This document shows positions 32,165-42,685 of a DNA stretch of 64,000 nucleotides, in pieces. This DNA is from Oegoconia quadripuncta. Taxonomy: Eukaryota; Arthropoda; Insecta; Lepidoptera; Autostichidae. The DNA is taken from NCBI GenBank assembly GCA_949316235.1, contig OX438743.1, positions 30,473,242 through 30,537,241 of the forward strand. Direction: 5' to 3'. The notes beneath the pieces were generated by a model. It searched no databases and was not told the origin of the DNA. It saw nothing but the letters and a program-made list of their open reading frames with translations. Both the position numbers and the translations under genes were made by a program. Numbering within the stretch: the stretch's first letter is position 1; every line of letters starts with the position of its first letter.

Positions 32165-32850
32165 GACGTTTCATGCATAAATCCGACGGACTCAATTACA
32201 ACCCGACATTAATTCGGAGGTCCTCAAATTTTACAGCCGCCCTCAGTAATTCCATTTTATTAAAATACGCAGCATTATATGGCTCTCGACAAATTGCTAA
32301 GAATAAAAATTTAATTCTATCCACTTGTACCGGAGACGACGGGCGGAGGTTTTTATGATTTTTTTCCTTTTTATTTGTATATATTTCAGAACGATCAATA
32401 CGCGTAGCAGAATTGTTCAAAGATTTTTATGACAATCATCCCTTATAAAGCCCTCGTTTCCATCTTGATAGTTAAAGCATTTAATTAAAACCTTCTAGAT
32501 AAACGGAACCGTGTTACGGGAAAAATATTATGGTCGGTTAAAAAGGCTCTTTTAATTTAAATGGAGCCCGTCGTTCTTTTATCTGTTCCCCTGCATATTT
32601 ATTTACGTTTCTATAAAATATTTAACGCAGGCTTTGCCTCGAGCGCTTTTATGTTTTGTTTTCATATTATATTGGTATTTTAACAAATATTTATTCAATT
32701 TTTGACTCGTATTTCTAATTGTTGGGATATATACCTACGGATGTGTTCAAGCATGTTGATCAGCAAGTAAACTTGAACGAGCTAGGTATTACATAACTGA
32801 GCATACATTGAGCTGTAGCCTTTTTGTATACTGCGGCACACATAATATTT
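32165..32850. other. Unique, less AT-rich stretch; possible regulatory DNA
   Basis: Unlike its surroundings this stretch shows no match to the repeat families in the window. Base composition is more balanced, e.g. GGAGACGACGGGCGGAGG and ATGGAGCCCGTCGTTC. No credible coding frame. It could be a conserved non-coding (intronic) element; that needs comparative data. Confidence 0.3.
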
Positions 32851-32854
32851 GTTG

Positions 32855-33112
32855 TTTCTGTACTTGTGGTTTATTGTTTTAGTTGTATTTTTCATATGTA
32901 TAATTTGTTATGTGTGTGTACATGGATGCAAATAAATGCTTATCTTATCTTATTGGCAACTAAAGATCAAAGGAACAATTAATAAGAAAGTTGTCTGGAA
33001 GAGATCGCTATAAGCGATAAGACCGCCTTTGTACACCTGCTAAAATAATATCACTGTGTATATTTTTAAGCTGTGTACAATAAAGAATTTTTTCTTTCTT
33101 TCTTTCTTTCAT
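32855..33112 (+). repeat. LINE-tail repeats E and F, adjacent
   Basis: Family E (32855-32955: GTTTTAGTTGTATTTTTCAT...GCAAATAAATGCTTATC with a TCTTA tail) is followed by family F (32985-33112: GGAAGAGATCGCTATAAGCG, AAGACCGCCTTTG, TGTACAATAAAGAA, then a (TTTC)n tail). Both show AATAAA plus a simple-repeat tail, the hallmark of retroelement 3' ends. Confidence 0.7.
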
Positions 33113-33442
33113 GATACTTTACAGCTTATTTTTATAAATATTCTTAACAATATTGCAACTTTGCAACTGAACATTATATTAATTTTCAAAATTAAGTAGT
33201 GGTAAGTTATATTTTATGAAAATTAATTTGGCCGCTTTTGCACCTAACAATCTTTTCTTTTTTGTACTCCTGAAAATGTGACTGTATCTCCAAAGTCGTC
33301 ATAAACTTCCGATTGTATCTCCGTTATAAAAGTAGCGGAAATAGAAGCAGAAACGAATGTTGAAAAGTGCGCGGAACTTCCGCACTAGCGGAAACAGAAA
33401 CAGAGATCCGTTGCATCACTAATTAAGATCCAGGTTTAATAC

Positions 33443-33735
33443 ACAGAAAACATAAATCATCATCATCATTAACATCCTTACACGTCCCCATGCACTGTTA
33501 GAGTACAGCCTCCTCTCACTGGGAGAGGGTTTGGGCTATAATCCGCCACGCGGGCCCTGTGCTGATTGGTGGATTAATGTCAGACTAGTGGCTACCTGAG
33601 AGTAAGTGTTTTTAAGCCGCCCCTGTAGGCCACCGACTTGGCTTACGACTGCCTTCAATTGAAAACATGCGGGTCCGACTATTTAACTTACCTGCCGAAG
33701 CACGGAAGCACTCGTATTAATGCAACTAGTGGTCA
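33443..33735 (-). mobile_element. SINE family G, longest copy
   Basis: Read on the minus strand it begins GAGTGCTTCCGTGCTTCGG, continues CAATTGAAGGCAGTCGTAAG and CCAAGTCGGTGGCC, and ends after CTCTCCCAGTGAGAGGAGG in GTTAATGATGATGATG. The ATG-type tail matches that of the complete RTE element, so RTE machinery is the likely mobiliser. Confidence 0.65.
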
Positions 33736-33859
33736 ATGTACAGAAATGCTACTCTTAGATGGATTTATGAATACATAGAAAAACAATGAATATAAACAAA
33801 TTCCAAACAGTGGTTTCTATGTATATTGTACGCACAGTAGAATTCGCCCCAAAATTTAA

Positions 33860-34330
33860 TTAAGAGTGTTGATCACCAACAATTGAATTGTACCAGCGAC
33901 TTGCAAATCCTACTGCAAATCCCTCAAAGCCAAAGTTTGCGTGCATTAATCAGGCAGGGCAGACGATAACCGCAAGGCGCGCACTGAAATGGCCGTACTT
34001 AAAATAATTTAAGTCCTACACCCGCAACTTGAGCCATAAAGTACACGGGACAAAGTCCGGGGACATTTTTCATTAGAACAGTGAAATGGTGGCGTTAATT
34101 TTGGCGGTAAACAATTATAAGATGTGTCCGGTTTGGGTAATTGCTTTTGGTTGCACTTTCGGATGTTCTTCGATTTATAGCAGTTTTTACTGGGACTTTT
34201 TAATTTCTATTCCCCCAATAGGCAAAGGAAACTTGCTGGGTGGTTCCCAGTTATAAAACTGAATAGTACCAATCCATTCTGTGTATCGGGAAAGGCAAGA
34301 CTTTTATCAACATAATTTAAAGGTGGCCCA
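33860..34330. other. Unique stretch with possible regulatory character
   Basis: No repeat match in the window and no coding frame. It contains an AACCGCAA motif (Runx-type core) near 33970 and several TTAATT homeodomain-type cores. Assigning function from these alone would be speculation. Confidence 0.25.
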
Positions 34331-34439
34331 TCATCTAATAGATTCTTTATTAAATACAATAATACAGGTACTTGGTGACCTAAAATGCAGACTATATTTA
34401 CCTAGTCTAGTTTGATCATGTGTTGTACCCTAGTCTAGT

Positions 34440-34650
34440 TGTATTTTTTTTTTTATGTATAACTAGATACGCATTTGAGCACAATCTCACCTGATGTGAA
34501 GTGACGATGTGGCCGAAGATGAAGTATGCGATCTCAGTAGATGCCTATTCACCCTGCTCTTGAAGATCCCAAGGTTGTATAATTCAGGAAAGACTGACGC
34601 CGGAAGGGAGTTCCATGCCTTGGCTGTTCGCATTATGAATGAAGATTTAT
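34440..34650 (+). repeat. Dispersed repeat family B, best copy
   Basis: T-run, then ACTAGATACGCATTTGAGC, ACAATCTCACCTGATGTGAA, GTGACGATGTGGCCGAAG, GATCTCAGTAGATGCC, CACCCTGCTCTTGAAGATCC, and GGGAGTTCCATGCCTTGGC. It is the longest of four copies. Confidence 0.7.
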
Positions 34651-35002
34651 GAATGAATTATGTGTTATATTTGTCTTGTATTGTAACTATCTCATTGTGC
34701 GGGGCAATAAATGTTATATTTAAATAACTATGGATGGACAATTCTTATGAATTTACGAGGCAAAATATCATAATATGAAAAGCGCGATTAAAGCAAGTAA
34801 TAATATATTTCATAAACAAGAAGTTGTGGAGTAAGATGCAAGTTAACTAATTACCTAACGCATCAGTGCTGCGCTTCGCGACGTGGATCCAGGCCGCACG
34901 CTACAAAATATTCTTAGAATGAGTTTGTATTCAAAGGACACATATGGGCGGTGCGGCGCCACGCAGCAGGCAAAGAAACTTCCAAAGAAATGATATACTT
35001 AC

Positions 35003-35022
35003 TCGACTGTGCCGACTGTCAT
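35003..35022 (-). other. Candidate 20-nt microexon
   Basis: On the minus strand a long T-run ends in TGTTACAG, then 20 nt (ATGACAGTCGGCACAGTCGA), then a consensus GTAAGT donor. Both splice sites are strong. The downstream intron side (34860-34990) is unusually GC-rich for the region (GCCGCACCGCCC and similar), as seen beside regulated exons. The exon length is not a multiple of three. The gene is unknown. If real, a minus-strand gene spans this point. Confidence 0.35.
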
Positions 35023-36194
35023 CTGTAACAAAAAAAAAACAAATTATAATACAAAAAAAACTTCAGTTTTGGAAAACGTGATGATGAACTGGCGGATGGA
35101 AGAATCATGCATCACATTATGCATGCAGTATTTGTCTATACAAGATTTATACTTAATTACGAAGACGATTATTTAGATGAGAGAACACGTTTTATTAAAA
35201 AAAAAAAAAAAAATTTTTTGTAGTTCCCATTCTTTATCGCAAAAAAAATATTTTCTATCGAGATGTCTTCACTATCTACCTTACCTTACCTTACGTTATG
35301 TAACGTTTTGAAGTACACCCTGTATATGTGCCAAGAAAATTAAATTTTACCACATTCCGTCATATAACGGGTGCATTCAATATTCAATACTACCTAACAC
35401 GCCGACACCGTGCACTGCATTACCTTTTCTCAAAGCGATTCGGCGTATTTTAGAACCCCTGGTACTTCCGCGCAATGTCAACGCTTAAGTTAATTAAGTT
35501 AACGGTTAATTGAATGTCGTGAAAGGAAGCACAATTCTTCATAGCCCTAATTTTGATAATTTACAGTATTAATATTAGTTCCGCGAATCGAGCAAGCTTT
35601 ATAAAAACTTTCTATGACTAAAGAGTAGAGTTAATCAGGGTGCTTGGCTCTACATCAGATCTCATAACTTTTTATGAGTGAAACGATTGCGAGTCTTGGC
35701 TACACATTTCTACTGGACGTTAATGGGATGGCAATAGTTACAATGTATCAAAGTGTTCGAGTCCCAGTCTGCTACATTTTATTTGTATGTAAATGAGGGT
35801 AGCTCATTGTTTCACCGATTCTAGTGAAAGCGTTCCGTCTATTAATTAGTAGAGACGAGTTGAAAACATGATTAGTAAACTTTAAATTAAATGGATCCAA
35901 ATTTTATTATACTAACCTTTAATTATATTACATTGAAGTTAATTTATTTGAACGTAATATGTATATCCAATCCAAAAACGTTTATGGCACTTATAGCATA
36001 ATAGTTTTCGATTAGCGAAGTTACGCAACTGTCAACAAGGTGACCACGTTGACGTTATCATACGAGGATTTCATACGGTTGATTTCAATTTAAGATAGTC
36101 TTGCCAAGTCGGGTGGCTCATGTGTGGCGGCATAAGAACACCCGACTGGCAGGCAGGTGGCCCGATGATGACAGATGGATAGTCTGACATTTCA

Positions 36195-36416
36195 TTAATT
36201 CACACTGCTCTTGAAGATCCCAAGATTGTAGGATTCAGGAAAGACTGATGCCGGGAGGAAGTTCCATGCCTTGGCTGTTCGGATGATGAATCAAGAGTCG
36301 AACTTCTTAGTGCAAATGTTCGGTATATAGGTTCTGTTCAGCTTCCACCTTCGACCTCATCTTCACTTAACATCAGGTGTGATTGAGGTCAAGTACCAAC
36401 CCGTTGTGCATAAAAA
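36195..36416 (+). repeat. Family B 3' part followed by SINE C tail
   Basis: CACTGCTCTTGAAGATCCCA to GTTCCATGCCTTGGCTGTTC matches family B (34545-34630). From about 36340 the sequence switches to CTTCCACCTTCGACCTCATC and CATCAGGTGTGATTGAGG, ending CCGTTGTGCATAAAAAA, the SINE C tail. Confidence 0.65.
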
Positions 36417-36431
36417 AAGAAATTAACTATA

Positions 36432-36699
36432 CAGGGCGTCCCAAAGTTATGGGACATGAAGGGGAAGTACCTTAAATATTGTAGATAGTGAATTTTGCTC
36501 AAAGAAGACTTTATGTTATTTTTAAAAGTTAGTAATTCTGCATTCATAGATTTTCTAAAAATTACTTGCTTCGGCTGGGAATCGAACCGACTTAAATGTG
36601 AAAAAAAAAACACCCTACTTTTATGATGCCAATCGAAAGAATAGCTAAAAAATAATAACTCTGCCTAAGTAACATAGTATTTTAAAAGAAAGGAACAAC
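36432..36699 (+). repeat. Left terminal inverted repeat (268 bp)
   Basis: Starts CAGGGCGTCCC and ends at AGGAACAAC. It contains a T-rich/A-rich middle and, in reverse, the B-box-like GGTTCGATTCC motif (plus strand GGAATCGAACC at about 36579-36589). Confidence 0.9.
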
Positions 36700-37143
36700 A
36701 TAAAATGATTGAGTCAAATTTCAAGAAAGTTATTTATTGCCGACGACGTTCGAAAAGTAGCGATATTATCATTCCAAAGATAGCATTGATTATTCGTAAA
36801 TAAGTACCCACTTCATAAAATAGGTACTAACATAGTTTTCCTTATTATAAGTGCACGTGTAGATGAAATGATAAAACTTGTATTTCAATACGTCCTCTGT
36901 AAGCTAGACAGAAGGCAAATTAAAAACAAAAATAAATAATTTATAATTTGAAAATGGAACAGTTTATGACAGCGTTTGTTTGAATGCATACTTTTTAAGA
37001 TATTTTAAAAAGAAGTGATATTTTTAAATGTTGTTCTTAAATTTGAAAATGGAACAGTATGTGCGAGCGTTTGTTTTTCGGATATTGATCTGTTTAGTCT
37101 CAATTCACTTACACAAGTGTTATTGTGTTAATTTATTGCGAAC

Positions 37144-38204
37144 ATGGCATATCAAGTAAGTTTTGATCTAATGGAAGCATATTTTTTGAACGATAAAGAT
37201 ATCTCTAGAAGTTTGCGGTGGTATGGCGTAAAATATCCTGATAGACAAATACCGTCTCGTAAAGTTTTGAAAAGGCTTGTGAACAATTTGAAAACTCTGG
37301 GACGTTTCGATAAACGCCCAAGAGAACCACAGCAAGAAAACCATACGATCAACGACGAAGAACTTGGTATTTTAATTTACTTTTCGGCTTTTCCGAAAGC
37401 ATCGGTGAGAGAAGGAGAACATGAAATTGGAGTTTCAAAAAGTAAAATACACCGTGTATTAAAAAAACACGGTTTTAAGAGTTATGTTGAAGGACGATTG
37501 GTTCAAAAATTACTTCCGGGCGATACAGAAAGGAGAAAAAATTTCTGTCTTGATATCCAGGCACGATTGCTCGAAGATCCAAATTTTTGGATAATATTAT
37601 TTGGACAGACGAATCTAACTTTAGCAATAACGGTATGTATAACCGCAACAATAATCGTATTTGGTCTAAAGAAAATCCCCTACGAGTGACTGAAACTAAT
37701 AACCAAGTGCGTTTTTCACTCAACTGTTGGTGCGGACTTTTAAAAAACCGGGTTTTCTTAATCCATTTTTACCAAGGAACCTTGAACACAGAAAAGTATT
37801 TAGGAATACTTCAAATTTTAAGGGATAAGATAAGAAACCATTCCGCGGCGGAGCAAGAAAACTTAATTTTCCAACAAGATGGAGCTCCGGCTCATAATAG
37901 TCGGAGAGCAGCAGATTTTCTAAATGAATGTTTTCCTACATGGATTGGTACAAATGGACCGATTAGATGGCCGGCCAGATCCCCGGACCTCACACCATTA
38001 GATTTCTTCTTTTGGGGATACGTGAAAGATATGCTATACAAAAAGCGATACGAGAACGTAGGCGAGTTGCAAACAGAATTGTGCCATATCACATCGAGTG
38101 TTCACCATAAAATGATTAGAAAATCAACAGGCAGCGGGCTCATTAAAAGATTGGCGATTTGCGTAAGACAAGAGGGATCACATTTTGAGCATTTAATTAA
38201 TTAA
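37144..38204 (+). pseudogene. Tc1/mariner-superfamily transposase, one frameshift
   Basis: The N-terminal frame (37144-37689, from an ATG) carries an HTH region (about 1-125: FDLMEAYFL..., IPSRKVLKRLVNNL, then VSKSKIHRVLKKHG). The catalytic part continues in another frame (to the stop before 38205) with IIWTDESNF (first D), FQQDGAPAH (second D) and WPARSPDLTPLDFFFWG (third D). The switch falls at a run of five Ts near 37584-37588; one missing base explains it. The spacing between the second and third D is 40 residues counting to the D in PLDFF. Proteins of this type are often labelled 'Tc3 transposase-like'. No other stop is seen, so inactivation is recent. Confidence 0.85.
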
Positions 38205-38282
38205 TTTACAAAAAAATACCTACTTAATTGACTACGGCAGTTTCATGTATGTTTTTTATTTGATTAAAATGATTAATTTCAC

Positions 38283-38550
38283 GTTGTTCCTTTCTTTTAA
38301 AATACTATGTTACTTAGGCAGAGTTATTATTTTTTAGCTATTCTTTCGATTGGCATCATAAAAGTAGGGTGTTTTTTTTTTCACATTTGAGTCGGTTCGA
38401 TTCCCAGCCGAAGCAAATAATTTTTAGAAAATCTATGAATGCAGAATTACTAACTTTTAAAAATAACATAAAGTCTTCTTTGAGCAAAATTCACTATCTA
38501 CGATATTTAAGGTACTTCCCCTTCATGTCCCATAACTTTGGGACGCCCTG
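38283..38550 (+). repeat. Right terminal inverted repeat (268 bp)
   Basis: Begins GTTGTTCCTTTCTTTT and ends GGGACGCCCTG. Contains GTCGGTTCGATTCCCAGCC (about 38391-38409), a match to the Pol III B-box consensus. Confidence 0.9.
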
Positions 38551-38559
38551 TATAAGGGT

Positions 38560-39030
38560 GGAATCCCTCCCCACGCCTAGTAGTCCAAAGATGGAATGGC
38601 GACGGTGGAATAAGAAGATGTAATTCCAACGCACACTTCCAGAAATGCATCATGTAAGAGACTGAGAGACAGACGACTTTGCGACGGTGCTAGAGGCTCT
38701 GCATTTTAGCAATCATCGAATGATCACCTATTCGTCTCATGGCACGTCATTCCACAGAACGAGTTCAGCTAGTTGGTACTTGGCGGAACCATCCCAGAGG
38801 TGACAACAGTATTCCATGCACGAGCGGACCTGAGCCTGGTAAAGGACCAAAGTAATTTTGGTGTGAAATATTGCCTAACCTTAAAGAGAATGCCAGAGAT
38901 GGTCGCACTTCTTGATTATGCATCAAAAATTCTACCACGCTACTTGTTTCACCGTAAACCGATGACGTGCAGCAAAGTCAAGATTGCAGAGCTCCAAAAA
39001 ACGTGCGGTCACCACCAGTCAGTTCAGCGT
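38560..39030 (-). pseudogene. LINE C-terminal relic (Jockey/CR1-like)
   Basis: On the minus strand, broken frames read QVRSCMEYCCHLWDGSAKYQ, then the remains of an RRARRLIGDH-type region and a VFYMMHFWKCALELHLLIP-type segment. This is the standard C-terminal end of lepidopteran Jockey/CR1-type reverse transcriptases. Several stops and shifts interrupt it. The plus-strand frame of 98 codons over it is a shadow. Confidence 0.65.
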
Positions 39031-39034
39031 GACG

Positions 39035-39165
39035 CTTTTTTTATTTTATTTTTATGCACAATGGGTTAGCACTTGACCTCAAGTGTTAAGTGAAGATGAA
39101 GCCGAAGGTGGAAGCGTACTGACCCGGAAACCGCATCTTATTTGGGGTTTAAGACAACTTATCCC
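39035..39165 (-). repeat. SINE C tail
   Basis: TTTTTATGCACAATGGGTTAGC, ACTTGACCTCA, TGTTAAGTGAAGATGAAGCC, GAAGGTGGAAGCGTACTGAC, CCGGAAACCGCATC. It is inverted relative to 25280-25440. Confidence 0.65.
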
Positions 39166-40260
39166 GTGGTAAGACTTGTTAATAGCGTCATGTGACAAGA
39201 TCTTATATCCTACAATACTTCTATAGGCTGTTGATGATAATGGCAAATATTTAGTTCCAACGATCAAGTGAAAACTGTTTGAAAGTCCAACGTTCTCTAT
39301 TTCGCCTAGCTTAACTTTTAATTTAATTTTGTAGCAATTTGCGAAATTACTTTCTGTCAATTATTCCAAGTAACAGTGACAAGAATTAGTGAGCACAAGG
39401 AATTAATAAGGCAAACTAGTAGTGGATGATTCAATTTGTTACATTTTGCTGCAGAGTCGTTGACCACTGGAGTAGACGAGTCAGAACTCTCCAGAGAGTG
39501 GAAATGTACTCTCACAAGGTGGACCAATGATTGCAAAGCTAACCAGAAGCAGATGAATTAAGTAAGCAAAAGACCGATTTGGTGCTGTGCATTAGAAAAG
39601 GTCTACGTCTAACAGATATACTAAGTATAAAAGTGACAGAGAGAAGACGGGCAGATCATGTCCAACTGTGACTTAAGTATTAACAAGTAAGTAGGACAGA
39701 TCTTACTAATTTGCATTTACGTTTTTATAGTGAGACATAATCACTGTTTTGTTATCAGTAATTTTTTCCTAATAAAAAGTCAACGTTCACAGTTAAAAAC
39801 TCCGCCGAAAAGAAATGATATCTACAGCTTCCTCAGGACCAAACACAAGTTTTTATCTTTAGTTAAAATCAGTTCCAAAAGTATCGATAAATTCTTATTT
39901 CGTGGCGAGAAAACGATGGCCATACTACAAATCTAGATTCAGACTTGAGAGTCGTTCTCTGATATAGAGCTTAAAGTATTTACCATCATCTTTTTGTCTG
40001 GTATACTGCACGAATTTATCAAAACAATAATGACATTTGGGACTAAAATTCCTTCAAATGTTAATAGCTAGATAGACTGGGTACTTGTGAATCCTTAGCA
40101 GTTATGCGACACAGCTATGTTTTTTTACCATTAAATCTAAATTATATATGTATAAAATCTTTAAAGTTAACCCTTTGGATAAGTAAGAACAGTCTCAGCA
40201 ACTATGTAATTAGTGAAGAGAACATATTTACTGTATAATTTAACAGAAAAATTGTAACGA
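39166..40260. other. Mostly unassigned; short LINE relic
   Basis: At about 39440-39545 a degenerate RTE C-terminal piece (GGAAATGTACTCTCACAAGG, TGGACCAATGATTGCAAAG) is visible on the plus strand. The rest is AT-rich with no recognised content. Confidence 0.4.
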
Positions 40261-40535
40261 CGACCTGTTTGGTGTAGTGGTTAGCAACTCTGACCACTAT
40301 ACCAAAAGGTTGCGGGTTCGAATCCCGCTAGGGGCATATGTTTGTGTGATGAATACGGACATGTGTACCCGAGTTATGGATGTTTATTTACCTATTTATT
40401 TATAAAAAAAATGTATTTGTGTAATATATCAACCATCTGGTATCCACAACACAAGCCTATAGTTGCTTACTGTGAAACTAGATGGCGCTGTGTGTATGTC
40501 TAAGGATATTTATAAAAAAAAAAAAAAAAAAATCA
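40261..40535 (+). mobile_element. tRNA-derived SINE D1 with poly(A)
   Basis: GACCTGTTTGGTGTAGTGG (A-box region), GGTTGCGGGTTCGAATCCCG (B box), the family body, CTAGATGGCGCTGTGTGTATG, AAGGATATTTAT and a run of about 19 A. It is the cleanest copy of D1 in the window. Confidence 0.85.
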
Positions 40536-40889
40536 GAACTATAATTCCACAAATACGAAACTCAGGGATCCAATTTCATACACGATTGTTATCCTATAGT
40601 AGGTAAACAGCAAATTCAGCCTAGACCTGCAGGTCGAGCCGACACAAACTGTCATTAGTTAAAATTACACAACTCCGGCTATCACTCCCTGGGAGGCAGT
40701 TGACGAACTTTACCGAAGGGCCCTAGATTACCCTTTACTATATGCGTGTGATTTGTAAGCGGAAGCGATTTACCGGAGATGAAATTTTGCGTTCTGTTTT
40801 AAGCGTGTTTCGATCTAATATTAATGAATGATACATTATAACAGGAAAGCATAAGTCCGGTAGCAAGAAAAGATTCTATATACAGTAAA

Positions 40890-41815
40890 CGTTTCCATTT
40901 CGTTCCCACGGGAGTATTTAGAAACCATCTATAACTTCGGTCCCAAAGGAGTATATAGGGTATAAGTTCGGTCCCATAGGGAGCACGTATATAGAAAACA
41001 TCGATAAGTTCGGTTCCATGGGACCATATAAAAACATTGATAAGTTCGGTTCCATAGGACCGTATAAAAACATCGATGAGTTCGGTTCCATGGTACCATA
41101 TAAGAACATCGATAAGTTCGGTTCCATGGGACCGTATAAAAACATCGATGAGTTCGGTTCCATGGTACCATATAAATACATCGATAAGTTCGGTTCCATG
41201 GGACCGTATAAAAACATTGATAAGTTCGGTTCCATAGGACCGTATAAAAACATCGATGAGTTCGGTTCCATGGTACCATATAAGAACATCGATAAGTTCG
41301 GTTCCATGGGACCGTATAAAAACATCGATGAGTTCGGTTCCATGGTACCATATAAATACATCGATAAGTTCGGTTCCATGGGACCGTATAAAAACATTGA
41401 TAAGTTCGGTTCCATAGGACCGTATAAAAACATCGATGAGTTCGGTTCCATGGTACCATATAAGAACATCGATAAGTTCGGTTCCATGGGACCGTATAAA
41501 AACATCGATGAGTTCGGTTCCATGGTACCATATAAATACATCGATGAGTTCGGTTCCATGGTACCATATAAGAACATCGATAAGTTCGGTTCCATGGGAC
41601 CGTATAAAAACATCGATGAGTTCGGTTCCATGGTACCATATAAATACATCGATAAGTTCGGTTCCATGGGACCGTATAAAAACATCGATGAGTTCGGTTC
41701 CATGGTACCATATAAATACATCGATGAGTTCAGTTCCATGATTATAAGAACATCTATAAGTTCGGTACCACATGTGGAAAACTTCGGTCCCATGGGAGCA
41801 GTTAGAAATATTAAT
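40890..41815. repeat. 36-bp minisatellite with 180-bp higher-order repeat
   Basis: About 21 clear units of 36 bp begin at 40998 (ACATCGATAAGTTCGGTTCC...), with diverged units on both sides. Variants (ATCGATAAG / ATTGATAAG / ATCGATGAG; GGGACCG / AGGACCG / GGTACCA; final AAAA / AAGA / AAAT) follow a five-unit order: units 2-6 (from 41034) recur as 7-11 (41214) and again as 12-15 (41394), giving a 180-bp period. Because 36 is a multiple of three, long frames stay open on both strands (up to 368 codons minus, 280 plus). I judge these to be a by-product, although coding of a 12-residue repeat protein is not formally excluded. Confidence 0.93.
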
Positions 41816-42433
41816 GCCGTGACTAAGCATACGATGTTTAAAACCATCATATGTTTGTAACCAAACGACACACCTCAATAGTTTATCCCTTAAATAAAAT
41901 GGCATTAGTATAAAGTTTTAAAAGACACGACAAAATAATGAAATGCCGCTATATTACGTGAGTGATGTTGACGCTGAATTTTCGAGATTGTAAATTTCAA
42001 ATTTGCAGAAAATCAGCAAAGCAAAATATGTTTGCACTTAAAGAGAGCGAACGAGGTCTTTTGAGACTGAATCGTTTGCGATTCGTATAAACTGAAGGAC
42101 TATTGATACTAAATTTAAGCCAAGATTCCTCGTGACTTCGTAGGCAAAATTAAAAATGTCGGCTACGAAACGTGATCACAAATACAGAAAATGTTTACCA
42201 GAGAATAGCCTAGCCTCAGAGAATTAAAAAACCGAAAAAGTCACTTACCGAGATACAAGAAGAATACAACAGAAGTCAGGTGACAACGGCGAACTGCAAG
42301 TAAATTACCGCACAACTCGAGTAATATTGAAGGTGCCCTGTGACGGAATCTGACAACGAGAAAGCTGCGACCAAGCGCTGACTTCAAAATTTCTACGAGC
42401 ATGTGTTGAGTAGGAACCTTAGTAAAACCCGAT
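41816..42433. other. Flank of the minisatellite; weak exon candidate
   Basis: On the minus strand, TTTACTTGCAG, then 45 nt (42249-42293), then GTAAGTGAC form a possible exon open in two frames. The peptide (SPLSPDFCCILLVS in one) is not recognised. No other content is identified. Confidence 0.2.
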
Positions 42434-42685
42434 GGCCTACGGCGAGGACGAGCTTAGAGAAAATTATCTTTAAAAAGTTTCCTAGTAGACAGATGTCAAA
42501 CTTCAGCAGACAGGCAATGTCCTGTTCGTAGCACAACTTTTTCAAATTGTAATTGCACAGGATTCATAAAATTAAACGATGATTTAAAAATCACAATAAT
42601 GATTAATGATGTACGCTGTATTCTTCCATGTAGCTTTTGTTAATTGTGCAATAAAGAGTTTGATTGATTGATTGATTAATTTAAA
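42434..42685 (+). repeat. Duplicated segment, copy 1, with TGAT tail
   Basis: GGCGAGGACGAGCTTAGAGA, ATGTCAAACTTCAGCAGACA, GGCAATGTCCTGTTCGTAG and AAATCACAATAATGATTAAT are repeated in order at 43007-43185. Copy 1 continues to TGCAATAAAGAGTT followed by (TGAT)n, a retroelement-like tail. Confidence 0.7.

Larger units (their letters stand above)
36430..38552 (+). mobile_element. Tc1/mariner-superfamily transposon with 268-bp TIRs
   Basis: The element proper runs 36432-38550 (2119 bp), flanked by TA on both sides. The ends start CAGGGCGTCCCAAAGTTATG and mirror this at the other end. The inverted repeats extend about 268 bp (36432-36699 and 38283-38550) with only a few differences. The interior holds a transposase broken by one frameshift. 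An 843-bp deletion derivative with the same ends lies at 53485-54327. TIRs this long are unusual for Tc1/mariner. Confidence 0.9.

Noticed and set aside
35273..35300. Short CCTTA repeats resembling the insect telomere motif
   Set aside because: Only three to four units of CTTAC-type sequence; the telomere unit of insects is TTAGG, whose complement is CCTAA, and this does not match.
38773..39069. 98-codon plus-strand frame
   Set aside because: It is antisense to a recognisable LINE C-terminal relic.
40799..41905. Long repetitive frames on both strands (368, 317 and 260 codons minus; 280 plus)
   Set aside because: The 36-bp unit is a multiple of three, so any stop-free unit leaves every register open. 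Both strands and several frames are open at once, which points to a minisatellite rather than a gene.
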